DNA of 64,000 bases from Halopiger goleimassiliensis (GCF_000455345.1 NZ_HG315691.1:256696-320695), one strand, 5' to 3'; shown: positions 16,097 through 24,187, counted from the first letter of the stretch. Numbers and translations: made by a program. The notes: generated by a model not told the origin, from the sequence alone.

Positions 16097-17157
16097 CGGA
16101 CCGGTCACGAGATCCAGGTTCGCTTTCACCCCGGCGAGCCGTCGAGCGGTACTTGCGCCGACGACGGTCTGACTCGACGGACTCGAGCGTTCAAGCGTGG
16201 AAGTACCGCCTGAAGCTGTTCGTCGAGTGGGCGGAAGGGATCGGCATCGAGCGAGTCGAGCAAATTCGCGGCTACGACCTCGACGAGTACTTCGAACTAC
16301 GAAGTTCGGAGATCGCACCCGCGACGCTCGAGGGCGAGATGTGGACGCTCAAGAAGTTCGTCGAGTACCTCGAGCAGCTGGGCGCTGTCGACGATGGGCT
16401 CGCCGAGTCGGTCCGTATCCCGGACCTCGACAAAGAGGATCGGACCGATGATGTGACCTACGCGGCCACCGAAGCTCTGCCACAGCTCCAGTTCTACCGT
16501 AACTCCAGGGGCTACCGGGCGACTCGCGAACACGTGTTTCTCGAACTCGCCTGGTACACCGGGGCTCGGCAGGGTGGGCTTCGGGCACTCGACGTTCGCG
16601 ACGTCGACCTCGAGCGCAACTACGTCGAGTTTCATCACCGACCGGAGACGGACACCCCGCTGAAGAACAAACAGCGCGGTGAGCGACCGGTAGCGATCCC
16701 GCCAGTCGTGGGCAACGTTATCGGTGAGTACATCGACGATCACCGGTACGACGTCCGCGACGATCACGGCCGCCAGCCGTTGCTCGCGAGCGCTCGAGGC
16801 CGGCCGGGGACGAATACCCTACGGGTGTGGTCGTACCTCGCCACACAGCCGTGTCGCCGGATTTCCTGCCCGCACGGGAAGGTTCGCGAGCGGTGCAAGT
16901 GGACCGAGTACGCTCACGCGAGCAAGTGTCCCTCGAGCCGCTCGCCGCACAAGATCCGTGCGGGGAGTATCACCTGGCAGTTGAACCGCGGAATCCCGCC
17001 GGAGGTCGTCGCTGACCGGGTGAACGCCACGCAGAAGGTGATCTACGATCACTACGACTGGGCGTCGGAGGAACAGCGGTGGCGTCGCTTCCGCGAGAAC
17101 ATGGAGCGACGTCGAGACCACCTCGAGAAGTTAGATTCAGCGAATTATGACAACTAA
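16093..17157 (+). CDS. Tyrosine integrase, SNJ2-like
   Basis: This is a 354-residue protein with an N-terminal SAM-like core-binding domain (about 1-105: 'WKYRLKLFVEWAEGIGIERVEQIRGYDLDEYF') and a catalytic domain. R159 lies in 'TGARQGGLRALD', H286-x2-R289 in 'HKIRAGSIT' and the nucleophile Y321 in 'IYDHYDW'. A cysteine-rich segment (CRRISCPHGKVRERC..KC) is inserted just before HxxR, a likely zinc-binding insertion as seen in haloarchaeal virus integrases. It catalyses integration and excision of the provirus and lies at its right end. Candidate att sequence (tRNA tail remnant) follows about 190 bp downstream. Confidence 0.9.
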   Translation: MTDRSRDPGSLSPRRAVERYLRRRRSDSTDSSVQAWKYRLKLFVEWAEGIGIERVEQIRGYDLDEYFELRSSEIAPATLEGEMWTLKKFVEYLEQLGAVDDGLAESVRIPDLDKEDRTDDVTYAATEALPQLQFYRNSRGYRATREHVFLELAWYTGARQGGLRALDVRDVDLERNYVEFHHRPETDTPLKNKQRGERPVAIPPVVGNVIGEYIDDHRYDVRDDHGRQPLLASARGRPGTNTLRVWSYLATQPCRRISCPHGKVRERCKWTEYAHASKCPSSRSPHKIRAGSITWQLNRGIPPEVVADRVNATQKVIYDHYDWASEEQRWRRFRENMERRRDHLEKLDSANYDN

Positions 17158-17701
17158 CAGAAACACGGAGACGTATCGACAGCGAGCGGTTGGCGAGAGT
17201 AGTGTCAATTACGTTAGTTCAAAACTGCGCCGGCCCACTTTCTCCCGCATTTCACGACGACGAGCGAAGCGTGACGCGGTAGCGTCACGGCAACGCGAAC
17301 GGCAAAGCCGTGAGCGGAGCGAGGAGTCCGTAATGCGGGAGAAATGGACCCAAGCAGATTCGAACATGCGAGTCGCAGCGCGCGAACGCAGTGAGCGCGA
17401 CCGTCTCGCATCTGTTCGACATCTGCGCCGGCTGTGTACGCACTGTCCCCGCTCGAGCGACGAGCCCGCTGTTGCTAACGCAAGATATCCACTCGAGGTC
17501 GGTGGGACTCGAGACCGAGGTCAGGAGGAGAGCGATCAGTGGGGACTCGAGGACGAGGCTGGCCGTGGAACTCACGAGTCCGGCGACGAAGAACGGACGC
17601 CGAGACACTAGCCAGCCGAAGCGGGAGAATGACGGCCGAAGACGGTGACAGTGAGTTCCCGCAGCGCAACGATAGCTGTTTCCGTCACCTACCGGAGGCG
17701 A
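17158..17701. other. Non-coding provirus/host junction region
   Basis: No gene is convincing here; the frame across it is an arginine-rich chance ORF. It contains a long inverted repeat (TTTCTCCCGCAT near 17239-17250 against ATGCGGGAGAAA at 17333-17344), short hairpins in between, and a tRNA 3'-tail-like sequence at 17345-17366. The rest to 17.7 kb shows nothing recognisable. Confidence 0.5.
17345..17366 (-). repeat. Decayed tRNA 3'-tail, candidate att site
   Basis: On the minus strand this reads gttcgaatctgcttgggtcc followed by a, i.e. a T-loop consensus (GTTCGAAT) followed by an acceptor-like TGGGTCC. No matching 5' half or anticodon arm is found within 90 nt, and the T-stem does not pair well, so it is a fragment, not a functional tRNA. 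Placed about 190 bp after the integrase gene, it is a candidate attachment-site half. Confidence 0.45.
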
Positions 17702-18508
17702 TTACGGTTCGTGGCCGTCACGAACGGCCTCGACCCAGTCGGGCGTCTCGACAGTGGCCTCGCCGGGTTCGTACTCGAACGTGACCGCATGGCGTTCGGT
17801 TCCGCCCAGCAGGCGAGCAACGGCGTAGTGTGCGTAGGTTTCGGCCGGCGACGTTTGGTCCCAGGAGACGTTGGCTGACTGAACAGAATCGGTATCTGGA
17901 TCGACCCGGACTTCACCCGAAGCATCGGTTATCCGAACGTGCTCGTAGAAGCGGTACCAGCCGTTTTGCGGTTCGTAAATCCGGTGTTCAGCCGACTCTT
18001 CAGTCTGTTCGTATGCGATCTTTTCGACGTACAAGAGGTTGCCCGACACCGTATCTGAACTTATCTCGAAAGAGGGGTCGTCATCCCGAACATACAACGT
18101 CGTATACTCGCCGTCTGTTGATTCGGCGAGCAGCGTCATGTTCGTATCGTCTTGGATAGACTCTCGGACGTATTCGAGGGTCTCTTCGTCGCTGATCTCG
18201 TTGAGAAAATATTTTGGTTTGTCAGGAGCGGCCTGAAACCTCTCTGATCGGCCGTTAGAACTCTTTGTGACGAAGTGGGTTGCACCCCCTTCGATCGTAA
18301 CGACTTCGTGTGCAATCTCGATGTCGCCATCGATCATATACGCCACCTCGTGGGAGAACGTTTCAGCATCGGCAACCGAGAATCGTTCCTCAGACGGAGC
18401 ACGAGACTGTGACTCGATCGTCGAAAACGGGTAGACGACCGACAGGATCATGCCGAAGCACACGAGCGCAAGGACGGCCATGATGAGGTAGGCTGTCCGG
18501 CCTTTCAT
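17702..18508 (-). CDS. Membrane-anchored extracellular protein, family unknown
   Basis: This is a 268-residue protein. One N-terminal membrane helix (AYLIMAVLALVCFGMILSVVY, about 6-26) is followed by an acidic extracellular domain. The domain is rich in Asp/Glu and beta-prone repeats (HEVAYMIDGDIEIAHEV, RIYEPQNGWYRFYEHV). There is no lipobox cysteine and no family I recognise. A TATA box (TTTTTATATA, 18531-18540) lies 23-32 nt before ATG 18508, so the transcript is leaderless and the start is well supported. Likely a host surface protein just outside the provirus. Confidence 0.7.
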   Translation of the reverse strand: MKGRTAYLIMAVLALVCFGMILSVVYPFSTIESQSRAPSEERFSVADAETFSHEVAYMIDGDIEIAHEVVTIEGGATHFVTKSSNGRSERFQAAPDKPKYFLNEISDEETLEYVRESIQDDTNMTLLAESTDGEYTTLYVRDDDPSFEISSDTVSGNLLYVEKIAYEQTEESAEHRIYEPQNGWYRFYEHVRITDASGEVRVDPDTDSVQSANVSWDQTSPAETYAHYAVARLLGGTERHAVTFEYEPGEATVETPDWVEAVRDGHEP

Positions 18509-18530
18509 GCAGCAGTTATTATAGTTGCAT

Positions 18531-18540
18531 TATATAAAAA
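18531..18540 (-). promoter_or_regulatory. TATA box, leaderless promoter
   Basis: A TTTTTATATA element on the minus strand, 23-32 nt upstream of ATG 18508, matches archaeal TATA spacing for a leaderless mRNA. Confidence 0.6.
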
Positions 18541-18741
18541 CACCATATTGGATTGCTGCACTTGGAGAATCCGCTTACAGCGGTTCGTATTATTTCGCGA
18601 GGATCACAGTTACTAATAGAATAACGGAGGTTACACTCTCGAACCAAGCAACATCAAATATAAGAGAGAAAGTATACCTACGGTGCTTCACCAATGGGGA
18701 AACAACACATATATATTAAGACAATAGAAGTTGTTTAGGAT

Positions 18742-19278
18742 TTAGGTTTCTCCTTCGACACTGAATTCGTCAGCCACGACGATATTGATACCGTCCCTGT
18801 CTTCGAGATCGTTCACTGGGTCATTGCTTGTATCGATGAACGATTCACTGTCATCCCAGCCTTGTGGATCCTCTCCAGTGTAGGCTATAACGGTGAAGTC
18901 ACGATAGTCACCATCGTCAAGACCACTATCCAAGTCGTCGGAATAGGTAACGTCGATACTATTGCCAGACACACTGGTGGATTCAATCTGGTAACTAGAA
19001 TCCAGGTCGTTCCAATTGTCCTGTGGGACAACAGCTATTCCGTCACCGTCAGTCATCGAATCTAGAGTAACGGTGACTTCGCTGGTTCCGTTTGCCTCGA
19101 TGTCAACTGCGGCTTGTGGGTCAGGCTCAGACGGACCCATATCAAGAACAAAGGCAGCGATCACCGCAGCGAGGATAACAGTGATAGCCACCATTAGGAT
19201 AACCCCGATAACAGGGCTCACCGCACGTTCCTCGTCTGATCCTACCAACTTCCGTGTCATTTGCTCACCATCAAACAT
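18742..19278 (-). CDS. Type IV pilin-like protein (Pilin_N)
   Basis: This is a 178-residue protein. A short charged leader (MFDGEQMTRKLVGSDEER) precedes the haloarchaeal class III pilin segment AVSPVIGVILMVAITVILAAV, then an acidic Ser/Asp/Thr-rich head. Prepilin peptidase would cut around the leader/helix junction, leaving the helix to polymerise. It starts 2 nt after the stop of a near-identical upstream pilin, so the two are co-transcribed. The N-terminal 60 residues are almost the same in both genes while the heads diverge, suggesting duplication with selection on the exposed part. Confidence 0.85.
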   Translation of the reverse strand: MFDGEQMTRKLVGSDEERAVSPVIGVILMVAITVILAAVIAAFVLDMGPSEPDPQAAVDIEANGTSEVTVTLDSMTDGDGIAVVPQDNWNDLDSSYQIESTSVSGNSIDVTYSDDLDSGLDDGDYRDFTVIAYTGEDPQGWDDSESFIDTSNDPVNDLEDRDGINIVVADEFSVEGET

Positions 19279-19280
19279 CG

Positions 19281-19751
19281 TTAGCTGGAACCTTCGAAGC
19301 TGTCTTCGACTGAGATAGTAACTCCGTCGGTCTCAGCCAGGGCATCTATATCACTGGCGCTATCAATGTCACTGGATTCCAATTCTCCAGAAAAGCTCAC
19401 TACGTGGAATGTGGAATCCGCTGCAGTTAGCTCATCGCCCAAGGAAGCACTGTCACCACTGACAGTAACTATCGCGTTGTTGGAAGTGGAACCCTCCTCA
19501 AAGACAGCAATTCCATCACCCTCATTGATTGACTCGAGCGTGACCGAGGCCTCATTCGTTCCCTCATCGTCGATCGAAATCGCAGCTGTTGGCTCTGGCT
19601 CGCTCGGACCCATGTCCAGTACGAACGCCGCGATGACGGCCGCGAGAATGACCGTAATCGCGACCATAAGGATGACCCCGATCACCGGGCTCACCGCACG
19701 TTCATCGTCCGATCCCACCAACTTCCGTGGTACCTGTTTTCCGTCGAACAT
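19281..19751 (-). CDS. Type IV pilin-like protein (Pilin_N), first of pair
   Basis: This is a 156-residue protein from ATG 19751 (MFDGKQVPRKL). A longer frame exists but its N-terminus lacks coding character, and this start aligns with the downstream paralog. It has the same AVSPVIGVILMVAITVILAAV membrane/assembly helix, then an acidic head (PEPTAAISIDDEGTNEASVT). Together the two genes encode a pair of pilins for an adhesion pilus or other surface filament. Transcription probably starts near 19880 from the TATA box at 19905-19912, giving an unusually long leader of about 130 nt that carries a perfect palindrome. Confidence 0.85.
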   Translation of the reverse strand: MFDGKQVPRKLVGSDDERAVSPVIGVILMVAITVILAAVIAAFVLDMGPSEPEPTAAISIDDEGTNEASVTLESINEGDGIAVFEEGSTSNNAIVTVSGDSASLGDELTAADSTFHVVSFSGELESSDIDSASDIDALAETDGVTISVEDSFEGSS

Positions 19752-19792
19752 GATTGTCAATCCCACCAGTAAACGGGCGGAAAGGTTTTGGC

Positions 19793-19811
19793 GGGTGGTA
19801 TGATACCACCC
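19793..19811 (-). promoter_or_regulatory. Perfect palindrome in the pilin leader
   Basis: GGGTGGTAT-G-ATACCACCC is a 9-bp perfect inverted repeat with a 1-nt centre, 42 nt upstream of the first pilin ATG. As DNA it is a typical dimeric operator. A 1-nt centre is poor for an RNA hairpin, although a shortened stem could form. Confidence 0.55.
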
Positions 19812-19904
19812 ACGTGCGAGGGGATTGGGGAACACCGTCCGTCCCCCCGCACGTCACCTTTCCCGGTGCCGTTTCTGGTGTTGAATCACCGTTGGAAACC
19901 ACCC

Positions 19905-19912
19905 TATATATA
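19905..19912 (-). promoter_or_regulatory. TATA box of the pilin operon
   Basis: A TATATATA run at 19905-19912, preceded on the minus strand by AGTTA, is the only strong TATA element upstream of the pilin pair. It predicts initiation near 19880. Confidence 0.55.
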
Positions 19913-20317
19913 ACTAGTCGATAGTGTGTAGAATTCATGACTTTCAAGCGTTCAGTCGGTTTCAGTATTGAGAATTAGCGAGGGGTAGAAGGGTTACAGC
20001 ACCCTCTTGAAGCGCCGCCGTCTGGCGATTCCCGGCCAAGACGGAACAGCGGGCAGCCGAGGCACTCTCGAGAATGGGAACCGATCGTGGACGCCCCGAC
20101 CGGTCCCAGTGCCGAACGGGAGTTCGGCCGCGGCGATGGCCGGGTCGCAGCCGGCCGGGGAATCGGCCCCCCAGTAGCGGCCGGCGCAGACGGATTGCTG
20201 TACCGATGTACCGCCGCCGGATCGCGGGTACGGCGGAACTGACGGACGGGAACCCGTCTCGAACCACGCGTCCGCGTCGGCCGTACCGTTCCAGCGACCG
20301 ACCGACGAACGCCCGCG
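19913..20317. other. Non-coding stretch, nothing recognised
   Basis: There is no gene with haloarchaeal coding character between the pilin promoter and the glutaredoxin-like gene. Frames over it are arginine-rich chance ORFs. I see no tRNA, IS end or tandem repeat here. Confidence 0.4.
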
Positions 20318-20581
20318 TTACTCGTAGTGCTCCTCGAGGTACTCGACGATGTCGTCGCTCTCGTACAGCGCCGTCTCGCGAGCGGTGTCGACGAGATACG
20401 GAATCTGGTCCTGGCCGCCGAGTTCCCGTAGTTCCTCGACCGTCCGGGCGTTCGTCTCGTCGCCGCCGGCGTTCCCGGGGAGCCGGGGGTTGTGGATCAC
20501 GTAGGAGAGGCCGAGTTCCGAGAGCTTCTCGCGGACCTTGGCGCAGTGCGGACAGTTTTCGGACTGGTAGAGCTCGAGCAT
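20318..20581 (-). CDS. Glutaredoxin-like protein (GST N-terminal type)
   Basis: This is an 87-residue thioredoxin fold: beta-strand MLELYQSEN, active-site C-P-H-C at residues 10-13, cis-Pro motif 'QIPYLVD', and C-terminal 'ALYESDDIVEYLEEHY' typical of GST_N/glutaredoxin proteins. It probably performs dithiol redox exchange in the cytoplasm. Monocistronic. The full fold is present, so the gene appears intact. Confidence 0.85.
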   Translation of the reverse strand: MLELYQSENCPHCAKVREKLSELGLSYVIHNPRLPGNAGGDETNARTVEELRELGGQDQIPYLVDTARETALYESDDIVEYLEEHYE

Positions 20582-20730
20582 GACGCCTGGAGCTACGTGT
20601 ACCGCGGTGATAAACTGTGGTCCAGTAGCCGGTGTTGCCGGCGTTCGTGACGGCTACCGGTGGGAGATCACGAGTCGAGCGGTGCCGGGAGTCCGACCGA
20701 TCGGGTCGAAAAAGCCGGGATACGGGGAGA

Positions 20731-20859
20731 TCACAGCTGGATCGACCACTCGTAGTCGCAGTTCCGGCAGACGAACTCGGCGACGGGCTCGCCCGACGAG
20801 ACGCGCTTGTCGACCAGCTCCCCCAGCCCATCGTCACAGTTCGGACATCGAGCCTGCAT
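20731..20859 (-). CDS. 42-aa zinc-ribbon protein (HVO_2753-like class)
   Basis: This very small ORF runs from ATG 20859 to TGA. It has two CPNC/CRNC-type knuckles (C5-x2-C8 and C31-x2-C34) separated by an acidic linker, giving a four-cysteine zinc ribbon. Small zinc-finger 'micro-proteins' of this size are abundant in haloarchaea and several affect motility or biofilm; that is general knowledge and its role here is unknown. Confidence 0.7.
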   Translation of the reverse strand: MQARCPNCDDGLGELVDKRVSSGEPVAEFVCRNCDYEWSIQL

Positions 20860-20978
20860 CCGGCAGGGACGCTAGTGAGAACTCACTGATCAGTCTACGC
20901 CCCAGTTGCTTTGGACCTGGAAGCAATCTCGAGCGGAGCCAGTCGAGGACGAGCCCGGAACGACCGTCCCAGGCGCGC

Positions 20979-21188
20979 TCAACTCCGCTCCTCGTCGATG
21001 CCGCTGAAGACGGTCCAGCCGGCCAACAGCACGAGGAGGAACGCGACCCCGATCCCGGCCTGCAGGGCCAGTTCCTCGATCCCCGACACTTCCGCCTGGA
21101 CGAGGCCGATCGCCCAGCCACCGACGAGAACCGCGAACCCCGTCGCGACGATCACCATGATCAGGAGCCGATCCGTTGGAACGTTCAT
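20979..21188 (-). CDS. Small two-helix membrane protein
   Basis: This is a 69-residue protein with two predicted membrane helices (LLIMVIVATGFAVLVGGWAIGLV, about 8-30, and ALQAGIGVAFLLVLLAGWTVF, about 41-61) joined by a short acidic loop. The C-terminus SGIDEERS is charged. No family recognised. Convergent or divergent to neighbours with ordinary spacing. Confidence 0.65.
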   Translation of the reverse strand: MNVPTDRLLIMVIVATGFAVLVGGWAIGLVQAEVSGIEELALQAGIGVAFLLVLLAGWTVFSGIDEERS

Positions 21189-21297
21189 ACCTGCGCTCGG
21201 TCTCGAGCGCGGGTAAGCCCGCTCCCTGACATAGCTACGCGGCAGGCCCCGCGACGGCAGGCCGAACGCGTTTCCGCGCGGACTCGGTAGCGGGAGT

Positions 21298-21642
21298 ATG
21301 ACCGACGACGACCGCCAACTCGGCGTGGATCTGGGCGACCTCGACGACGACCTCGCGAACGAGGAATTCCCGCTGGGTCACGAGGAACTGCTCGAGAACT
21401 ACGGCGACGAGGAGATCGAGATGGAGGGCAACACGGCGACGCTCGAGGAGTTGATCGGCCCGCTGGGCGAGGACGAGTACCGGGACGTCGAGGAACTCGA
21501 GAACTCGATCATGAACATGGTGGGCGACGAGGCGATCGGGCGGAAGAACTACAGCGACCGGACGCCGCCGGCCGCGGGCGAACAGCGCCAGGACGAAGGC
21601 GCGCCGGACCAGGAAGGGCAGGAAGGACAGGAGTCGTTCTGA
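21298..21642 (+). CDS. DUF5789-family protein
   Basis: This is a 114-residue acidic cytosolic protein. The core 'EEFPLGHEELLENYGDEEIEMEGNT', 'ELIGPLGEDEYRDVEEL' and 'MVGDEAIGRKNYSDR' matches the haloarchaeal DUF5789 family as I remember it. The last 25 residues are a Gln/Gly/Glu-rich disordered tail. It shows weak similarity in its core to chromatin- or replication-linked small halophilic proteins, but no function is established. Confidence 0.7.
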   Translation: MTDDDRQLGVDLGDLDDDLANEEFPLGHEELLENYGDEEIEMEGNTATLEELIGPLGEDEYRDVEELENSIMNMVGDEAIGRKNYSDRTPPAAGEQRQDEGAPDQEGQEGQESF

Positions 21643-21660
21643 GCGGGAGTCGGACCCGGA

Positions 21661-23616
21661 TCAGTCGTCGTTACCGGCGTCGGCCTCGACCTCGGTCCGG
21701 GCCTGTCGGCGCTGGGCGCGTTCGATGAACTCCTGCGGTAACTCGTCGATCTCGCCGGCCTGGACCCCCCAGAGGTGCGAGTAGAGCCCGTCGTTTTCCA
21801 GCAGTTCCTCGTGGGTGCCGCGTTCGACGATCTCGCCGTCCTCGAGGACGAGGATCTGGTCGGCGTCCTTGATCGTCGAGAGGCGGTGGGCGATGGCGAA
21901 CGTCGTCCGGTTCTCCGTGAGGTCGTCGATCGACCGCTGGATGAGCATCTCGGTCTCGGTGTCGACGTCGCTGGTCGCCTCGTCCAATACGAGGATGTCG
22001 GGATCCTTGAGCACCGCGCGGGCGATGGCGACCCGCTGGCGTTGACCGCCCGAGAGTTTGACGCCGCGTTCGCCGACCATCGTGTCGTAGCCGTCGGGCA
22101 GGTTCTGGATGAAGTCGTGGGCCTCCGCGGCTTTGGCGGCTTCGACGATCTCCTCGCGATCGGCGTCGAACGTGCCGTAGGCGATGTTCTCCTCGACGGT
22201 ACCGTAGAAGAGGAACGAGTCCTGGCCGACGTAGCCCATCGACCGGCGCAGGCTCGCGAGCGAGACCTCCCGGACGTCCTGGCCGTCGATCCGGATCGAT
22301 CCCTGGTCGACGTCGTAGAGTCGTAAGAGGAGCTTCAGGACGGTCGACTTCCCCGCCCCGGTCGGTCCGACGAGCGCGACCGTGTCGCCGCCGTCGACCT
22401 CGAACGAGACGTCGTCGATGATCCGTTCGTCGGGGTTGTTGTCGTAGCTGAAACTGACGTCCTCGTACTCGACGCGGCCCTCGCGGACCTCGAGGGCCTC
22501 AGCCTCGTCGTCGCGTTCGATCCGACCCTGTTCGTCCATCAGGCCGAAGATGCGCTCGCTCGAGGCCTCCGCGCGCTGGTACATGTTGATGACCTGACCG
22601 AACTGGGCCATCGGCCAGACGAGTTGCTGGGTGTACATGATGAAGGCCACGAAAGTCCCCGTCTGGAGCGTGCCCGTGAACGGACCGGGCGCAGTCCCCA
22701 TGAGCACCCAGTAGCCGCCCACGAGGAACGTGAGGACGAACCCGATCCCCGAGATGACCTGCAGGCCGGGGAAGAACTTGATCCGCAGCCAGATGGCGTC
22801 CCAGTTCTTATCGTAGTAGTTCTTCGAGACGTCCTCGACGCGCTCGGACTCGTACTCCTCCGTGTTGGAGGATTTGATGACGTTGATCCCGCCGAGGTTG
22901 TTCTCGAGGCGGGAGTTGACCTTCCCGACCGACGAGCGGACGGCGGCGTACTTCGGCTGGATCTTCTTGACGAAGACGTAGGTGAAGATGGCGATCAGGG
23001 GGACGGGAGCCAGCGAGACCAGCGCCAGCTGCGGGTTGAGCCAGAACAGCAGGAACGTGATGCCGACGACCATCACGATCAGCCGCGTCGCGGAGTTCAT
23101 CCCCTCGTTCAGGAAACGCTCGAGCTGGTTGACGTCGTTCGAGAGGACCGACATCATCTCGCCGGTCTGCTTGTTCGAGAAGAACTCCATGTCGAGTCGC
23201 TGCATCTTGTCGTAGGTCGCGGTGCGGACGTCGTGCTGGACGCTCTGGGAGAAGGCGTTGAACCCCCAGTTGCGCAGCCAGTGGAAGATCGAACCGAAGA
23301 CGAACGAGCCCGCGATGGCGAGGACGACGAAGGCGAACTGTTCGGGCGGCGTGTTCGGGAGCCAGGACTCGGGCAGCACCACCAGCGGGACCTGTTCGGA
23401 GAACTCCTGCTCGCCGAACAGCGAGTCGATCGCGACCGCGAGCAACAGCGCCGGCAGCAGATCCAGCGCCCGCGCGAAGACGCTCGAGATCAGTCCAACC
23501 GTCACGGAGAACCAGTACGGACGCCCGTATTCGAAGAGCAACCGCCGCATCGGACTCTCGACGTGTTCCCGTTGCTCCTCGAACGGGTCGTCCTTGTCCC
23601 AGTCGACGCCCTCCAT
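21661..23616 (-). CDS. ABC exporter, fused permease-ATPase (MsbA/ABCB type)
   Basis: This is 651 residues from ATG 23616; the longer frame upstream is rejected because it is Arg/Ser-rich. Six membrane helices occupy about residues 35-330. The ATPase domain follows, with Walker A GPTGAGKST, signature LSGGQRQR, Walker B ILVLDEAT and an H-loop 'IAHRLSTI'. The coupling-loop segment and 'MGYVGQDSFLFYGTVEENI' Q-loop are intact. It probably functions as a homodimeric multidrug or lipid exporter. The gene stands alone; substrate is not predictable. Confidence 0.9.
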   Translation of the reverse strand: MEGVDWDKDDPFEEQREHVESPMRRLLFEYGRPYWFSVTVGLISSVFARALDLLPALLLAVAIDSLFGEQEFSEQVPLVVLPESWLPNTPPEQFAFVVLAIAGSFVFGSIFHWLRNWGFNAFSQSVQHDVRTATYDKMQRLDMEFFSNKQTGEMMSVLSNDVNQLERFLNEGMNSATRLIVMVVGITFLLFWLNPQLALVSLAPVPLIAIFTYVFVKKIQPKYAAVRSSVGKVNSRLENNLGGINVIKSSNTEEYESERVEDVSKNYYDKNWDAIWLRIKFFPGLQVISGIGFVLTFLVGGYWVLMGTAPGPFTGTLQTGTFVAFIMYTQQLVWPMAQFGQVINMYQRAEASSERIFGLMDEQGRIERDDEAEALEVREGRVEYEDVSFSYDNNPDERIIDDVSFEVDGGDTVALVGPTGAGKSTVLKLLLRLYDVDQGSIRIDGQDVREVSLASLRRSMGYVGQDSFLFYGTVEENIAYGTFDADREEIVEAAKAAEAHDFIQNLPDGYDTMVGERGVKLSGGQRQRVAIARAVLKDPDILVLDEATSDVDTETEMLIQRSIDDLTENRTTFAIAHRLSTIKDADQILVLEDGEIVERGTHEELLENDGLYSHLWGVQAGEIDELPQEFIERAQRRQARTEVEADAGNDD

Positions 23617-23698
23617 AGCCACGCACTCGGGCAGCGGGGGAAATAAGGGTTTGCTACGAATCGAAACGTTCCGGTTCTCGCTGGGTCGCGACCGGGGC

Positions 23699-24187
23699 TC
23701 ACTGGTACTCGATCTCGAGTTCGTCGCCGACGTCGATGCCCGTCTCGTTGGCGTATCCCCGAGGCACCTCGAGGACGTACTTCGCTCGCCCCGTGTACTC
23801 GAGATCCGATCCGTCCTCACCCGGGCCGGGCGCGCGGGCGTGTTCGATAGCCGTGATCTCGCGGTCGCTACCGACGAAGACGATGTCGATGTCGAAACTC
23901 ATTCCTCGCATGACGTAGGTCCGTTCGCCCTCGCTGCCGTGGACGAACAGCATCCCCTCGCCGTACGCGAGGGAGTCGTGCTCGCTCAGCCCGGTGTAGC
24001 GCTCCCCGATGGTGTCGGCGACCGCGGCGTCGATTACGGCGATCGGTTCGCCGTCCTCGAGAACCCGAATCTCCGCACGGTCTTCGGTCCAGGGAGCCGA
24101 GACGACGCCGAGTTCCACCAGCAGGAAGACGAAAAGCGCGGCGGCCGCAACGACCAGTCCCAGCCGAACGAGCCGCCCGGAATCCAT
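23699..24187 (-). CDS. DUF192 family membrane-anchored protein
   Basis: This is a 162-residue protein with one N-terminal membrane helix (LVRLGLVVAAAALFVFLLVELGVV) and an extracellular DUF192 domain. Typical features are seen: 'RYTGLSEHDSLAYGEGMLFVH', 'YVMRGMSFDIDIVFVGSDREI', and the C-terminal 'KYVLEVPRGYANETGIDVGDELEI'. The family has an unknown extracellular or periplasmic role. It ends 82 bp from the ABC exporter start on the same strand but with no obvious operon link. Confidence 0.85.
   Translation of the reverse strand: MDSGRLVRLGLVVAAAALFVFLLVELGVVSAPWTEDRAEIRVLEDGEPIAVIDAAVADTIGERYTGLSEHDSLAYGEGMLFVHGSEGERTYVMRGMSFDIDIVFVGSDREITAIEHARAPGPGEDGSDLEYTGRAKYVLEVPRGYANETGIDVGDELEIEYQ

Larger units (their letters stand above)
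1..17430. mobile_element. Integrated betapleolipovirus (SNJ2-like) provirus
   Basis: The minus-strand block 6022-11054 reproduces the pleolipovirus core order: VP3-like membrane protein, Tat-exported spike with C-terminal anchor, signal-peptide ORF6-like protein, two-TM ORF7-like protein, VP8-like P-loop ATPase. A Rep-like gene lies at the left edge, and a phiH1-type repressor and tyrosine integrase lie at the right. The right boundary is inferred from a tRNA 3'-tail fragment at about 17345-17366 and from the change to host-type genes after 17.7 kb. The left boundary is outside the window. Two cargo blocks (1.7-5.4 and 11.1-15.0 kb) are clearly AT-richer than the viral core, suggesting later acquisition. 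A length of about 17 kb or more fits SNJ2 as I recall it. Confidence 0.85.

Noticed and set aside
17345-17430. Complete tRNA gene downstream of the integrase
   Set aside because: Only the T-loop/acceptor part is seen; no anticodon arm or 5' acceptor strand is found and the T-stem does not pair.
17147-17611. 154-aa ORF downstream of the integrase
   Set aside because: Arg/Ser-rich, covers hairpins and the tRNA-tail fragment; not haloarchaeal coding composition.
22624-23646. 340-aa plus-strand ORF over the ABC exporter
   Set aside because: Antisense shadow of a gene with full ABC motifs; the composition (Arg/Val-rich) is that of a shadow frame.
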